NCBI RefSeq assembly: GCF_000024125.1
Contig: NC_013222.1
Coordinates: 3,303,501 to 3,367,500 of the forward strand
Length of the DNA: 64,000 nucleotides
Direction: 5' to 3'
From: Robiginitalea biformata HTCC2501
GTDB taxonomy: Bacteria; Bacteroidota; Bacteroidia; Flavobacteriales; Flavobacteriaceae
Shown piece by piece: positions 1-8,121 of the stretch. Each line of letters begins with the position of its first letter. Within the stretch, counting starts at the first letter, position 1. A program made the position numbers and the translations under genes. The notes under the pieces were generated by a model. The model saw only the letters and a program-made list of their open reading frames with translations. It did not search any database and was not told the DNA's origin.

Positions 1-1472
1 TCCAGTTTTCCGTCCGCGGACAGGACGAAGCCCTGCTGAAAACCCAGGTACGGCATACCATCGACGAACTCGTCCAGTTCATCGCCATTCCGAACGACGC
101 CCTGGAACACGCCGATATCAACCGGAACCTCACCTGGCTTACCCGGGCGTTTTCCGAGCGGGGTTTCAACACGAGCATCCTCCCCACCGAAGAAGAGTCC
201 CTGTTCTTTGCCGCCCTGCCCATGGAAGACGGCAAACCCACCCTGCTCTGGTACATGCATTTTGACGGGCAATCCGTGGACCCTTCCCAATGGGACCAGC
301 CGGACCCCTACAAGGTGGTGCTCAAGGCGCCTTCGGGGGAGGGGTGGGAAACCCGGCCGATGAGCGAACTCAGCGACGACATCCCCTACGACTGGCGCCT
401 GTTCGGGCGTTCCGTATCGGATGACAAGGGCCCGATTATCATGATGCTCAACGCCATCGACCTGTTGAAAAAACAGGGAACCTCCCTGCCCTACAACATC
501 AAGGTCATCCTGGACGGGCAGGAGGAGCGCAGCAGCAAGCCTCTGCCCAAAGCAGTGGAAACATACCGGGAACTCCTGCAGGCCGATTACCTGCTGATTG
601 CGGACGGCCCGGTCCACTACTCGGGCAACCCCACCGTGGTATATGGCTGCAGGGGAATAACCACGATGACCCTGACCACCTACGGCCCGGTGCTCCCGCA
701 ACACAGCGGCCATTACGGCAATTATGCCCCGAACCCGAATTTCCAGCTGGCGGAGATCCTGGCGAGCATGAAAGACCGGGAAGGACGGGTACTGATCCCG
801 GGATATTACGACGGCATCAGCCTGAGTGAGGCTGAAATGGATATCCTCCGATCCGTCCCGGACGAGGCCTCATTGATCAATGGGAACCTCCAGATCGCCG
901 AACCGGACCAGGTGGGCAGCTTTTACCAGGAAGCCCTGCAATATCCCTCCCTGAACGTTCGCGGCATGGGCTCCGGATGGATCGGATCCGGGGCGCGAAC
1001 CATCGTACCTGCCACTGCCACAGCCGAAATTGACATTCGCCTGGTCCCTGAAACGGACGGGAAACGGATGAAAAAGCTGGTCAGGGACCACATTGCCAGC
1101 CTGGGATACCGGATAACGGAACAGGAGCCGGATGCCGGGATGCGCACTACCCAATCCCATTGGGTGCGGGTTACAGAAAGTGAAGTCACTGATGCGTTCC
1201 GCACCCCCCTGGACAACCCTTTCGGGATGCACCTGGTCTCCCTGCTGGGGGAAACCTTTGAAAAACCGGTGGTTCAGATCCGAATTGCAGGGGGTACCGT
1301 CCCAATCGCCCCGTTTGTCAACGCCCTGGATATCCCGGCCTTCCTCCTGCCCCTGGTCAATCCGGACAACAATCAGCACAGCCCCAATGAAAATCTGGAA
1401 ATCGGACAGATCGCCTACGGACTCCGGGTTTTTGAAGTGATCCTCAGCACGCCGCCTCCCGGGGGATTTTAG
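1..1472 (+). CDS. M20-family metallopeptidase, 5' end outside the window
   Basis: The reading frame is already open at base 3, upstream of the first ATG at 222, so the gene begins outside the window. The visible part ends at a TAG at 1470. The protein has the M20 dizinc pattern in order: WYMHFDGQ (His-x-Asp), SVSDDKGP (bridging Asp), LDGQEERSS (Glu-Glu) and NQHSPNEN (C-terminal His). The middle part, containing MGSGWIGSG, fits the dimerisation domain. M20 enzymes cleave dipeptides or acylated amino acids; the substrate cannot be read here. A missing N-terminus means a signal peptide cannot be judged. No T-rich terminator directly follows; the next gene starts 71 bases later. Confidence 0.9.
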   Translation, partial: QFSVRGQDEALLKTQVRHTIDELVQFIAIPNDALEHADINRNLTWLTRAFSERGFNTSILPTEEESLFFAALPMEDGKPTLLWYMHFDGQSVDPSQWDQPDPYKVVLKAPSGEGWETRPMSELSDDIPYDWRLFGRSVSDDKGPIIMMLNAIDLLKKQGTSLPYNIKVILDGQEERSSKPLPKAVETYRELLQADYLLIADGPVHYSGNPTVVYGCRGITTMTLTTYGPVLPQHSGHYGNYAPNPNFQLAEILASMKDREGRVLIPGYYDGISLSEAEMDILRSVPDEASLINGNLQIAEPDQVGSFYQEALQYPSLNVRGMGSGWIGSGARTIVPATATAEIDIRLVPETDGKRMKKLVRDHIASLGYRITEQEPDAGMRTTQSHWVRVTESEVTDAFRTPLDNPFGMHLVSLLGETFEKPVVQIRIAGGTVPIAPFVNALDIPAFLLPLVNPDNNQHSPNENLEIGQIAYGLRVFEVILSTPPPGGF

Positions 1473-1543
1473 CAGTTTTTAACGGTTTTTCTCAACCTAA
1501 TTACCTATATTAAAGATAGTTAACTAGAAAAAAGAGAAAGACC

Positions 1544-1678
1544 ATGAGTGATAGAAGGAAGTTTAAGAGAAAGAAAGAACAACACAACCCGGCCAATCCC
1601 ACGGGAAATACAAATATCGACACAAATACCTTTGATATAGACGAATCCACCATCAAGGATCAACAGAACAAGAGCTGA
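1544..1678 (+). CDS. 44-aa basic small protein, function unknown
   Basis: An ATG at 1544 follows the purine-rich stretch AAAGAGAAAG by a few bases, and the frame ends at TGA 1676. The product is 44 residues: a very basic N-terminus (MSDRRKFKRKKEQ) followed by an Asn/Thr/Asp-rich tail. It has no cysteine, membrane segment or recognisable domain. A strong intrinsic terminator lies 30 bases after the stop, which supports it as the last gene of a real transcript. It may be a conserved flavobacterial small protein; I do not recognise a family. It could be co-transcribed with the peptidase or have its own promoter in the AT-rich 1473-1543 gap. Confidence 0.55.
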   Translation: MSDRRKFKRKKEQHNPANPTGNTNIDTNTFDIDESTIKDQQNKS

Positions 1679-1707
1679 GCGGTTAACCTGCCGCCCGGCG
1701 AACCATG

Positions 1708-1748
1708 AAAAAACCGGAGTTTCTCGCGAAACTCCGGTTTTTTATTTG
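1708..1748 (+). terminator. Intrinsic terminator after the 44-aa gene
   Basis: A 16-base perfect stem (AAAAAACCGGAGTTTC and its complement) closes a TCGC tetraloop and runs into T-rich sequence. The A-run on the left arm gives a T-run on the other strand, so it can also stop transcription of ppc arriving from the right. Confidence 0.9.
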
Positions 1749-1790
1749 CATCCCGGTACCGGAAAACCATTAAATCGGCGTGTCCCTATG

Positions 1791-4337
1791 TCAGGCTGAG
1801 TTCCGGCTCGCATTGATATTGCCGTAGAGGGAGCGGGTCACGATCTTTTCGTAGAGTTCCTTCCGGTCCGTGCCCTCGGCAATTCGATGCAGGGCGTATT
1901 GTTGGATAACCAAAAGGGGCAGCACAATGTTCTCGCGAATTTTCACGGACTCCCGGGAAACCGACTCATTTTCCATCAGGACTTTGTAGCCGGAGAGCTG
2001 CAGGAGCATCTGTTTTGAGAGCTTATACTCCCGGTACAGCATCTCCCAGAACCCCTTATAAACCTCGTCCTCCTTCATATAGCTGGTGAGTTCAAAATAA
2101 CATTTGGTGAGACTCATCATGCTGTTGAGCATCAGGGCCCGGAAGAAAGCAACCTCCTTATACATCTTCTTGAGTTCGGGCATCCGCCCCTCGTCCTTGA
2201 GTTGTTTCAGGGCCGTCCCAATGCCATAGTAGCCGGGGACATTCTGCTTGAGCTGGCTCCAGGAACCGACAAACGAAATGGCCCGCAGGTCGGAGAATTC
2301 CAGCTTCGCTTTATTGCCCCGTTTCCCGGGGCGGCTGCCGATATTGGCGTTTGAATAATATTTCAGCGTGCTCCGATTTTCCAGGTAAGGCAGGAAGAGC
2401 TCGTGCTGCTTGAGGGCATTGTATTTTTCAAAACTCAGCTCGGACAGGGTTTCGAGCAAGTCCCGCTGGGATTTGTCGATGACGTTCTCCTTGCCGAAGA
2501 TTGTGTTTGAAAGGCCTGCAGTCAGCAGCTGTTCGCTGTTATGCATAAACAATTCCTTGGTGCCGAAGGTACTGGTAATAGTCTGCCCCTGTACGGTCAG
2601 CTGGATTTCGTGGTTGGCGATGGCCTTGGTCTGGGCTGCATAAAACCGGTGGGTTTTGCCGCCGCCCCGGGCGGGCGGGCCGCCGCGGCCGTCGAAGAAT
2701 ATCGCCTTGATCTTGTTGCGCCGGCAAACACGGGAAAGGGTTTCCTTGGTTTTGAATATCGACCAGTTGGCCTTCAGGTACCCCCCGTCCTTGGTCCCGT
2801 CTGAAAACCCGAGCATAATGGTCTGCAGGTCCCGCCGCTGGGCCACATGGGCCCGGTATTCCGGCAGGTCGAACAGGGTTTGCATCACGGATTCCGCCTC
2901 GGCCATCCCCTTCATGGTCTCAAAGAGCGGGATGATATCGAAGGTCAGGTCCCGGTTTTTCCAACCGGACCAGCGCAACAGCCCGAACACAAAGAGGACG
3001 GAGAAGATATCCTCCGAGTTGCTGATGATATACCGGTTACAGCCGTCTTCCCCGTTTTTGCGCTGGATCTCCTCGAGCTGTGCCATATTGACCAGCGTAT
3101 CCTTCACGATGGGGTCGTCATAGGCCGACGGGTCGAGTTCCAGGGATTCCCGGGTCAGCAACTCCACCAGGCGCTCCTCCGGTAATTCGTCCAGGGATTC
3201 TTTAATGAGGCCATGGTGCCGGAGCACCGTCTCCACCACCTGGTAGTGCTTGCTGTGATCCTGGCGAATATCCAACGTGGCGAAGTGCGTTTTAAACAAT
3301 CGCACCTTGTCGATAAAATGGTCGAGTTCCTTCAGGTAAAGCCCGTAGTAGTCCCGTACGAGGATTTCCCGAATTTCCCTCAGGGTTTCGATCATCTCCT
3401 CATAAGACAGGGTTTTACTCGTATCGAACATGGCCACATAGGCCTTGCCCCGCAATTGCTGCATTTGTTCCTGTACCCCGCGGAACGAGATGCGCTTCTG
3501 CAGGGTTTTCAGGTCGTTGTAATAACATTTCATCAGGGTGGTGCGGAGTTCGTCGGCCACGTCCATGGTGATATCCGCGGTGACATAGGGGTTCCCGTCC
3601 CGGTCGCCGCCCGGCCAGAAGCCCAGCTTGATGATGTCCGGGTTGTCGTACGCGTCGTTTTCGATACTCCCCTTGATATACGCATAGAGGTCTCCGACTG
3701 CCTGGTAGTAAACATGGCGAAGCGTATAGATGATGTTTTTGGCCTCGTCCAGGGGAGTCGGCTTTTTACTGTTGATCAGGGAGGTAAGGCCCAGCTGCTG
3801 GAGGGTCACGTCGATCTCGTCGATCTTGTTCTCCAGAATCAGCGTGCGGAGCTCGGCGATGATGTCCAGTACGGCCGGCGTGTAAAACTGCGTCGGGTGG
3901 GCCGTCAGGACGATACGGGCGCTGAAGGATTCCAGCTTTTTAGAAACCTTGTCCCAGCGCTTGTTCTTTTTGGCCAGCTGGAAATAGTCGCGGATGGACA
4001 GGGAATCCGTGTGCACGTGGAGCCTGGGGAAAGCGGCATCCTCCACGCTGTCGTAGAGCACCACCTGGCGTTCCACGTACTGGATTATCCGAAACATCAG
4101 GTCGATGCGCTCCTTCTCGTCTGTCGCCTGGGTAAAATTCTCAAAGAAATCGTCGAGGATTTCCGTCGGGTTCTTCCCCGATTTGAGCCCGCGATCACAT
4201 TGCTGAAACAAAAGTGGGATATAGATGCCCACATTTTCCCCTTCCGTATAGGGCAGGTTCAGGAAGAGGCTGTTATAGATGTTAAATTTATTGCGTACGG
4301 ATTTTTTGAATTCTTTCAGTCGTTCGACCTGGCTCAT
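1791..4337 (-). CDS. ppc: Phosphoenolpyruvate carboxylase
   Basis: The enzyme carboxylates PEP with bicarbonate to oxaloacetate, refilling the TCA cycle in the cytoplasm. Family motifs are all present: VLTAHPTQFYTPAV with the catalytic His near residue 147, WPGGDRDGNPYVT near 240, MLGFSDGTKDGGYLKANW near 510 and FDGRGGPPARGGG near 555. The start chosen is the ATG at 4337 (MSQVERLKEF), preceded by AGAGAAA. The frame stays open to 4469, but those 44 residues are low-complexity and unlike the family. The resulting 848 residues are near the usual length. It is a single gene, convergent with the terminator at 1708-1748. Confidence 0.97.
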   Translation of the reverse strand: MSQVERLKEFKKSVRNKFNIYNSLFLNLPYTEGENVGIYIPLLFQQCDRGLKSGKNPTEILDDFFENFTQATDEKERIDLMFRIIQYVERQVVLYDSVEDAAFPRLHVHTDSLSIRDYFQLAKKNKRWDKVSKKLESFSARIVLTAHPTQFYTPAVLDIIAELRTLILENKIDEIDVTLQQLGLTSLINSKKPTPLDEAKNIIYTLRHVYYQAVGDLYAYIKGSIENDAYDNPDIIKLGFWPGGDRDGNPYVTADITMDVADELRTTLMKCYYNDLKTLQKRISFRGVQEQMQQLRGKAYVAMFDTSKTLSYEEMIETLREIREILVRDYYGLYLKELDHFIDKVRLFKTHFATLDIRQDHSKHYQVVETVLRHHGLIKESLDELPEERLVELLTRESLELDPSAYDDPIVKDTLVNMAQLEEIQRKNGEDGCNRYIISNSEDIFSVLFVFGLLRWSGWKNRDLTFDIIPLFETMKGMAEAESVMQTLFDLPEYRAHVAQRRDLQTIMLGFSDGTKDGGYLKANWSIFKTKETLSRVCRRNKIKAIFFDGRGGPPARGGGKTHRFYAAQTKAIANHEIQLTVQGQTITSTFGTKELFMHNSEQLLTAGLSNTIFGKENVIDKSQRDLLETLSELSFEKYNALKQHELFLPYLENRSTLKYYSNANIGSRPGKRGNKAKLEFSDLRAISFVGSWSQLKQNVPGYYGIGTALKQLKDEGRMPELKKMYKEVAFFRALMLNSMMSLTKCYFELTSYMKEDEVYKGFWEMLYREYKLSKQMLLQLSGYKVLMENESVSRESVKIRENIVLPLLVIQQYALHRIAEGTDRKELYEKIVTRSLYGNINASRNSA

Positions 4338-4486
4338 AGTAATTTCTCTGATTAATTCCCGACCTGCCGATGGCTTCGATGCCGCCGGCAGATACCGTAA
4401 AGTTCCTGAATTGGCCGGGATATTCAAGGCATTCCCGGCCCGAATAACAAAATATGGCAACACGTACACAAAACCAACAAAATCCG

Positions 4487-5155
4487 CTAGAAAAACGGTT
4501 CGTATTGCTCCACCCTGAAGTCCAGGGTGGTATAGGCAGGATCGGCCGCTTTTCGCGACTTGTATGCCGGCATGCTGCCTACGGCCCGGTTGGCAGAACC
4601 GGAAGGCGCAGTAAGGGAAACCGTCCGGATTTCCCGGTTGGAACCGCCCTTACCGGGCAGGACGAACCGGTGGATACGGGGAACCCGGTCCACCACCGAA
4701 CTGAGCCTGAGCCCCGAATCGGCCAGGTGCCTGCGGAAGAGGTATTCCGGGCCATTCTTGCTGTTGCCTCCCGTAAAGAGGAGGGTATCCACCGACGGGA
4801 ATTGCCGCAGCAGTCCGGTCAGGTCGCGCAGCCGGATCTCCCGCATCCCGGTGTCCGAGGCATCCACCTTTTCCCGGCGGGCACGGTCTACAATATCACA
4901 AATGCCAATGCCGCGGGCCATCAAAAAGCGCTTTCTCTGGTCGATAGCCTCTGCCGTATTCTCGAATTTTAGGCCCAGGTTAAAAATCCGGTCCAGGATG
5001 GGCCAGAGCTGGCCGTCGCGGCTGCCGTAGCAAAAATCCACATCCCCCGGCAGCAATTCCCCGGTGGTAAACCGCGGCGGCGGCAGCGTACCCACTACCC
5101 AGCGCGTGGCTCGCTCAAATACAAAAGGCGGGTATGGATGGACGTGCTCAAACAT
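4487..5155 (-). CDS. Uracil-DNA-glycosylase-family-like protein
   Basis: The protein begins MFEHVHPYPPFVFERATRWV and carries GTLPPPRF and DVDFCYGSRDGQLWPIL, which recall the uracil/mismatch DNA glycosylase superfamily as found in Bacteroidetes. In that family the GTLPPP loop would be the first active-site motif. The C-terminal half (LFTGGNSKNG, then a Lys/Arg-rich tail) is less typical. The frame extends upstream to 5266, and an alternative ATG lies at 5191. The extra residues are encoded by a tandem DNA repeat (5174-5246), so I placed the start after it at 5155. A role in base-excision repair is inference. Confidence 0.65.
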   Translation of the reverse strand: MFEHVHPYPPFVFERATRWVVGTLPPPRFTTGELLPGDVDFCYGSRDGQLWPILDRIFNLGLKFENTAEAIDQRKRFLMARGIGICDIVDRARREKVDASDTGMREIRLRDLTGLLRQFPSVDTLLFTGGNSKNGPEYLFRRHLADSGLRLSSVVDRVPRIHRFVLPGKGGSNREIRTVSLTAPSGSANRAVGSMPAYKSRKAADPAYTTLDFRVEQYEPFF

Positions 5156-5173
5156 GTTCCGGGGATTTACCTT

Positions 5174-5246
5174 CAGCCGGGCATTCTTCATTGGGGGGCA
5201 GCCGGGCATTCTTCCTTTGGGGGCAGCCGGCATTCTTCCTTTGGGG
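5174..5246. repeat. Three tandem copies of a ~25-bp unit upstream of the glycosylase-like gene
   Basis: Copies lie at 5174-5198, 5199-5223 and 5224-5246 (25, 25 and 23 bp) with the core CAGCCGGGCATTCTTC. Read on the minus strand, two copies contain GGAAGAATG, a Shine-Dalgarno-like AGGA placed directly before an ATG, and the copy nearest the gene reads TGAAGAATG. Copy number could therefore change the number of start sites or the leader length of the downstream minus-strand gene. Confidence 0.85.
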
Positions 5247-5346
5247 CGTATTATTTCAGCCGCCAATTTCCTTAAGCGAGATCGCGTTGCCCCGCTTGAC
5301 GGTTCCTCTCAAATTGCCTAAATTAGTAGGAACAAACTACGCGACA

Positions 5347-5475
5347 ATGGGCAAGGGAGACAAAAAGACGAAAAGGGGTAAAATCGCCAACAAATCCTTT
5401 GGCGCCAGGCGCCCCCGTAAAATCCGGAAAAAAACTCCGGTAGAGGAAAAAATCAATATCAAGGGCAAATCCTGA
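5347..5475 (+). CDS. 30S ribosomal protein THX
   Basis: The 42-residue protein starts MGKGDKKTKRGKI and continues GARRPRKIRKK, which matches the small basic THX (bS22) proteins first described from the Thermus 30S subunit. These sit in a cavity of the subunit head and stabilise 16S rRNA. The C-terminal tail VEEKINIKGKS is longer than in Thermus. ATG 5347 gives exactly the family start; the longer frame that opens upstream at 5134 has no family support. The gene is divergent from the glycosylase-like gene and convergent with yaaA. Confidence 0.88.
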   Translation: MGKGDKKTKRGKIANKSFGARRPRKIRKKTPVEEKINIKGKS

Positions 5476-5527
5476 CAGCGGGTTCGCAGGGGGCTCCTCC
5501 GGGATGCTTCCCAGGCCTGAGCCTGCG

Positions 5528-5545
5528 CCGGTACGACGGTACCGG
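5528..5545. other. Inverted repeat between THX and yaaA
   Basis: CCGGTAC, loop GACG, GTACCGG. It lies between two convergent genes, where a terminator is expected, but there is no T-run on either side. I can therefore only call it a candidate weak or factor-assisted stop signal. Confidence 0.4.
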
Positions 5546-5554
5546 GCCCTCCTT

Positions 5555-6316
5555 TCATCGCACAAAAACGGGCTGGTCTTCCCGCAGGGTGTGTTCCTTG
5601 CTGTACTGGTAATCGTCGTAATCGAATCCCAGCAATCCTTCCGGCCGGTCGATCCCCTGATCCAGGATGTACCGCACCATGGAACCCCGCGCCTTTTTGG
5701 CAAAGAAACTGATGATCCGGAGCTTGTCCTTGCTCCAATCCTTAAAAACCGGGGTTACCACCGGGGCTTTGAGGTTCTTGCTGTCCAGGGCGCTGAAATA
5801 CTCCTTACTCGCCAGGTTGACCAGTACATCCCCCTCCGCCATTTCCGAATTTAACTGGTCGGTGAGTTTTTTCTTCCAGAACTCATACAGGTTCTTTTTC
5901 CTCCCCAACCGCAATTGGGTGCCCATCTCCAGGCGATACGGCTGGATCAGGTCCAGCGGACGGAGCAGGCCGTAGAGACCGGAGAGAATCCGGAGCTTCT
6001 CCTGGAGGGCGTCCAATTGACCCGGTTCCAGCGTATAGGCGTCGAGTCCCTGGTAGACGTCCCCGTTGAACGCGAATACCGCCGGGCGTGCATTCCCGGG
6101 TGTAAACGGGAGGGAAAATTCCTGGTTGCGGGTCCAGTTCAATTCGGAGAGTTCCTGGGATATGTCCATCAGGCGCGCCAGGGAGCGCGGTTTTTTCTTG
6201 GCCAGCACTTTATTGATCCGGGCGGCTTCCTCGGTAAACCGGGGTTGCGAATACCGCTCCGTGGGCAGCCCGGTTTCAAAATCCAGGGATTTGGCCGGGG
6301 ACAGGACAATTTTCAT
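5555..6316 (-). CDS. yaaA: Peroxide stress protein YaaA (DUF328)
   Basis: The 253-residue protein opens MKIVLSPAKSLDF, the hallmark of YaaA/UPF0246, and keeps the family's later blocks YGLLRPLD, RLEMGTQL and NLASKEYFSALD. In E. coli the protein limits free iron and DNA damage during peroxide stress and can bind DNA; the exact chemistry is not settled. The length matches the family. It is transcribed alone, with rluD-type synthase 91 bases upstream on the same strand. Confidence 0.93.
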   Translation of the reverse strand: MKIVLSPAKSLDFETGLPTERYSQPRFTEEAARINKVLAKKKPRSLARLMDISQELSELNWTRNQEFSLPFTPGNARPAVFAFNGDVYQGLDAYTLEPGQLDALQEKLRILSGLYGLLRPLDLIQPYRLEMGTQLRLGRKKNLYEFWKKKLTDQLNSEMAEGDVLVNLASKEYFSALDSKNLKAPVVTPVFKDWSKDKLRIISFFAKKARGSMVRYILDQGIDRPEGLLGFDYDDYQYSKEHTLREDQPVFVR

Positions 6317-6407
6317 AGCGTTCAGTTTTGGGGGTTAAAAATACAAAGCAGAGGTGAAATGGGTAAGCGCGTACCAGGGATGTTGTTTATACCGCCATCG
6401 CCTGCTT

Positions 6408-7439
6408 CTATTCCAGGCGGTGCTTTGCGTAGTCCCGCCATTTGATAATACAGGCCGCCATATCTTCAGGCACCGGGGCCTCAAAATCCAGCTCCTTCCC
6501 GCTCAGCGGGTGGGTAAAGCCAAGGGTCCTGGCATGTAGGGCCTGACGGGGCAGGATCTTGAAGGCGTTCTCCACAAACTGTTTGTACTTGGTAAAAGAA
6601 GTCCCCTTGAGGATGCGGTCGCCCCCATAGCGGGAGTCGTTGAAGATTGTATGGCCAATGTGCTGCATATGGACGCGGATCTGGTGGGTCCGTCCGGTTT
6701 CCAGCCTGCAGGAAACCAGGGTGACATACCCCAGGCGTTCCTCAACCCGGTAATGCGTCACGGCCTCCTTGCCCTGGGAGCCGTCCGGGAACACCTGCAT
6801 CTGCAGCCGGTTTTTCGGGTTCCTGCCGATAGGCCCCTCCACGGTGCCCGAATCGTCGGCAACATTCCCCCAGACCAGGGCCAGGTACTCCCTCCGGGTG
6901 GTCTTGTCGAAAAATTGCCGGGCCAGGTTGGCCATGGCGGCTTCCGTCTTGGCAATGACCAGCAGGCCGGAGGTCTCCTTGTCGATGCGGTGGACGAGGC
7001 CCGGGCGATTATCCGAATTTAACGGAAGCTGGTCCAGGTGGTGGACCAGGGCATTGACCAGGGTACCGGTATAATTTCCGTGGCCCGGGTGGACCACCAT
7101 CCCGGCTGGCTTGTTTACCACCAGCAGCACCTCGTCCTCATAGACAATATCCAGCGGGATGTCCTCGGGCAACAAGAGGTTCTCGTAAGGCGGGTGTTCG
7201 AACAACACGCGGATCGTATCCCCGGGTTTGACGCGGTAATTTTGTTTGATCACCTGTTCGTTGGCCCGGATATTGCCGTCCCGGGCCGCCTGCTGGATCT
7301 TGTTGCGGGTGGCGTTCCGGATGCGGGTCATCAGGAATTTGTCTACCCGGAGGGGTTTCTGGCCCGTATCCGCGGTAAAGCTGTAATGCTCAAATAATTC
7401 GTCTTCTTCCGGGTCTTCCTGTTGGGAGTGCGCTGCCAT
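6408..7439 (-). CDS. RluA-family 23S rRNA pseudouridine synthase (RluD-like)
   Basis: An N-terminal S4 RNA-binding domain (about residues 30-90, RVDKFLMTRI and YRVKPGDTIRV) is followed by the catalytic domain with the signature HRIDKETSGLLVIAKT, whose Asp is the nucleophile. The C-terminal part has GRTHQIRVHMQHIGH. The domain order and 343 residues fit RluD, which modifies helix 69 of 23S rRNA. ATG 7439 is used: the frame also opens with a TTG at 7445, but the ATG lies just two bases after the stop of the upstream PASTA gene, suggesting coupling. Confidence 0.93.
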   Translation of the reverse strand: MAAHSQQEDPEEDELFEHYSFTADTGQKPLRVDKFLMTRIRNATRNKIQQAARDGNIRANEQVIKQNYRVKPGDTIRVLFEHPPYENLLLPEDIPLDIVYEDEVLLVVNKPAGMVVHPGHGNYTGTLVNALVHHLDQLPLNSDNRPGLVHRIDKETSGLLVIAKTEAAMANLARQFFDKTTRREYLALVWGNVADDSGTVEGPIGRNPKNRLQMQVFPDGSQGKEAVTHYRVEERLGYVTLVSCRLETGRTHQIRVHMQHIGHTIFNDSRYGGDRILKGTSFTKYKQFVENAFKILPRQALHARTLGFTHPLSGKELDFEAPVPEDMAACIIKWRDYAKHRLE

Positions 7440-7441
7440 GC

Positions 7442-8029
7442 TCAATCGGATTCCGATTGGATCCGGGCCTGATCCGGGATATTCCCGTTGCCGCAGATCA
7501 GTTCTACCCGGGAGGTTTTCGGTAGTTTGTCGCCCGGGTTGATGTATTTGCCGTCGTGCCGGATGCGATAGACCATATCCTTGCCCAGTTCGTCGATGTA
7601 GGTGACGCGTTCCACCTCCAGGCCAACGGCCCGCAACATGGACTCCGCATTGCGTTGGGTTACCTGGATGATGTCCGGGACGCTGACTTTCTTGTATCCC
7701 GACGGGTTCACCGTCACGTAGATTTTCCGGTTCTCCTTGACGCGGTTGCCCGCCGGCGGGTTTTGCTCGATAATCGAAAACCGCGGGTACTCCGGGTCAA
7801 AATTGGCAGAGTCCACCACCTCGTAACGCAACCCGGCTGCCTCTACCGCCTGGCGCATCTCGGGAACGGACATCCGCCCCAGGTCGGGTACCTGCACAAA
7901 CTCCCCGTGGCGGGTAGTGCTCTCGAGCCACTGCAGCGTCACAAAGGAAATCACCACGACCGCCACCAGGGCGAGTGCCAGGTTGATCAAAAATACCCGG
8001 GAGCGTAGAAAATTCAGGAAGTTGCGCAT
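7442..8029 (-). CDS. Membrane-anchored PASTA-domain protein
   Basis: One transmembrane segment (about residues 12-33, INLALALVAVVVISFVTLQW) anchors an extracytoplasmic region with two PASTA repeats: VQVPDLGRMSVPEMRQAVEA and VSVPDIIQVTQRNAESMLRA. PASTA domains bind peptidoglycan fragments or beta-lactams. No kinase or transpeptidase domain is attached, so this is a free-standing PASTA protein as seen in many Bacteroidetes. It sits divergently from ddl, which makes the D-Ala-D-Ala of the cell wall, and is followed two bases later by the pseudouridine synthase gene. A cell-wall sensing role is inference. Confidence 0.88.
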   Translation of the reverse strand: MRNFLNFLRSRVFLINLALALVAVVVISFVTLQWLESTTRHGEFVQVPDLGRMSVPEMRQAVEAAGLRYEVVDSANFDPEYPRFSIIEQNPPAGNRVKENRKIYVTVNPSGYKKVSVPDIIQVTQRNAESMLRAVGLEVERVTYIDELGKDMVYRIRHDGKYINPGDKLPKTSRVELICGNGNIPDQARIQSESD

Positions 8030-8048
8030 ACGGTTCTTATTAACCCCA

Positions 8049-8056
8049 CAAATATA
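8049..8056 (-). promoter_or_regulatory. -7 box for the PASTA-rluD operon
   Basis: On the minus strand TATATTTG matches the Bacteroidetes consensus TAnnTTTG and ends 19 bases before the ATG at 8029. No TTTG -33 box is visible at the normal spacing. Confidence 0.6.
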
Positions 8057-8121
8057 GGAAACCCGCCTGTTTTTTAATTAAATTGGGCCGGTCTTACGAT
8101 CAATTTAACGCAATCCACAGC

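Noticed and set aside
3213..4355. 380-codon plus frame opposite ppc
   Set aside because: PEP carboxylase motifs fill the opposite strand; the antisense product looks like reverse-translated helix sequence.
4338..4469. Upstream extension of ppc to an earlier start
   Set aside because: The added 44 residues are low-complexity and absent from PEP carboxylases; ATG 4337 has a purine-rich leader.
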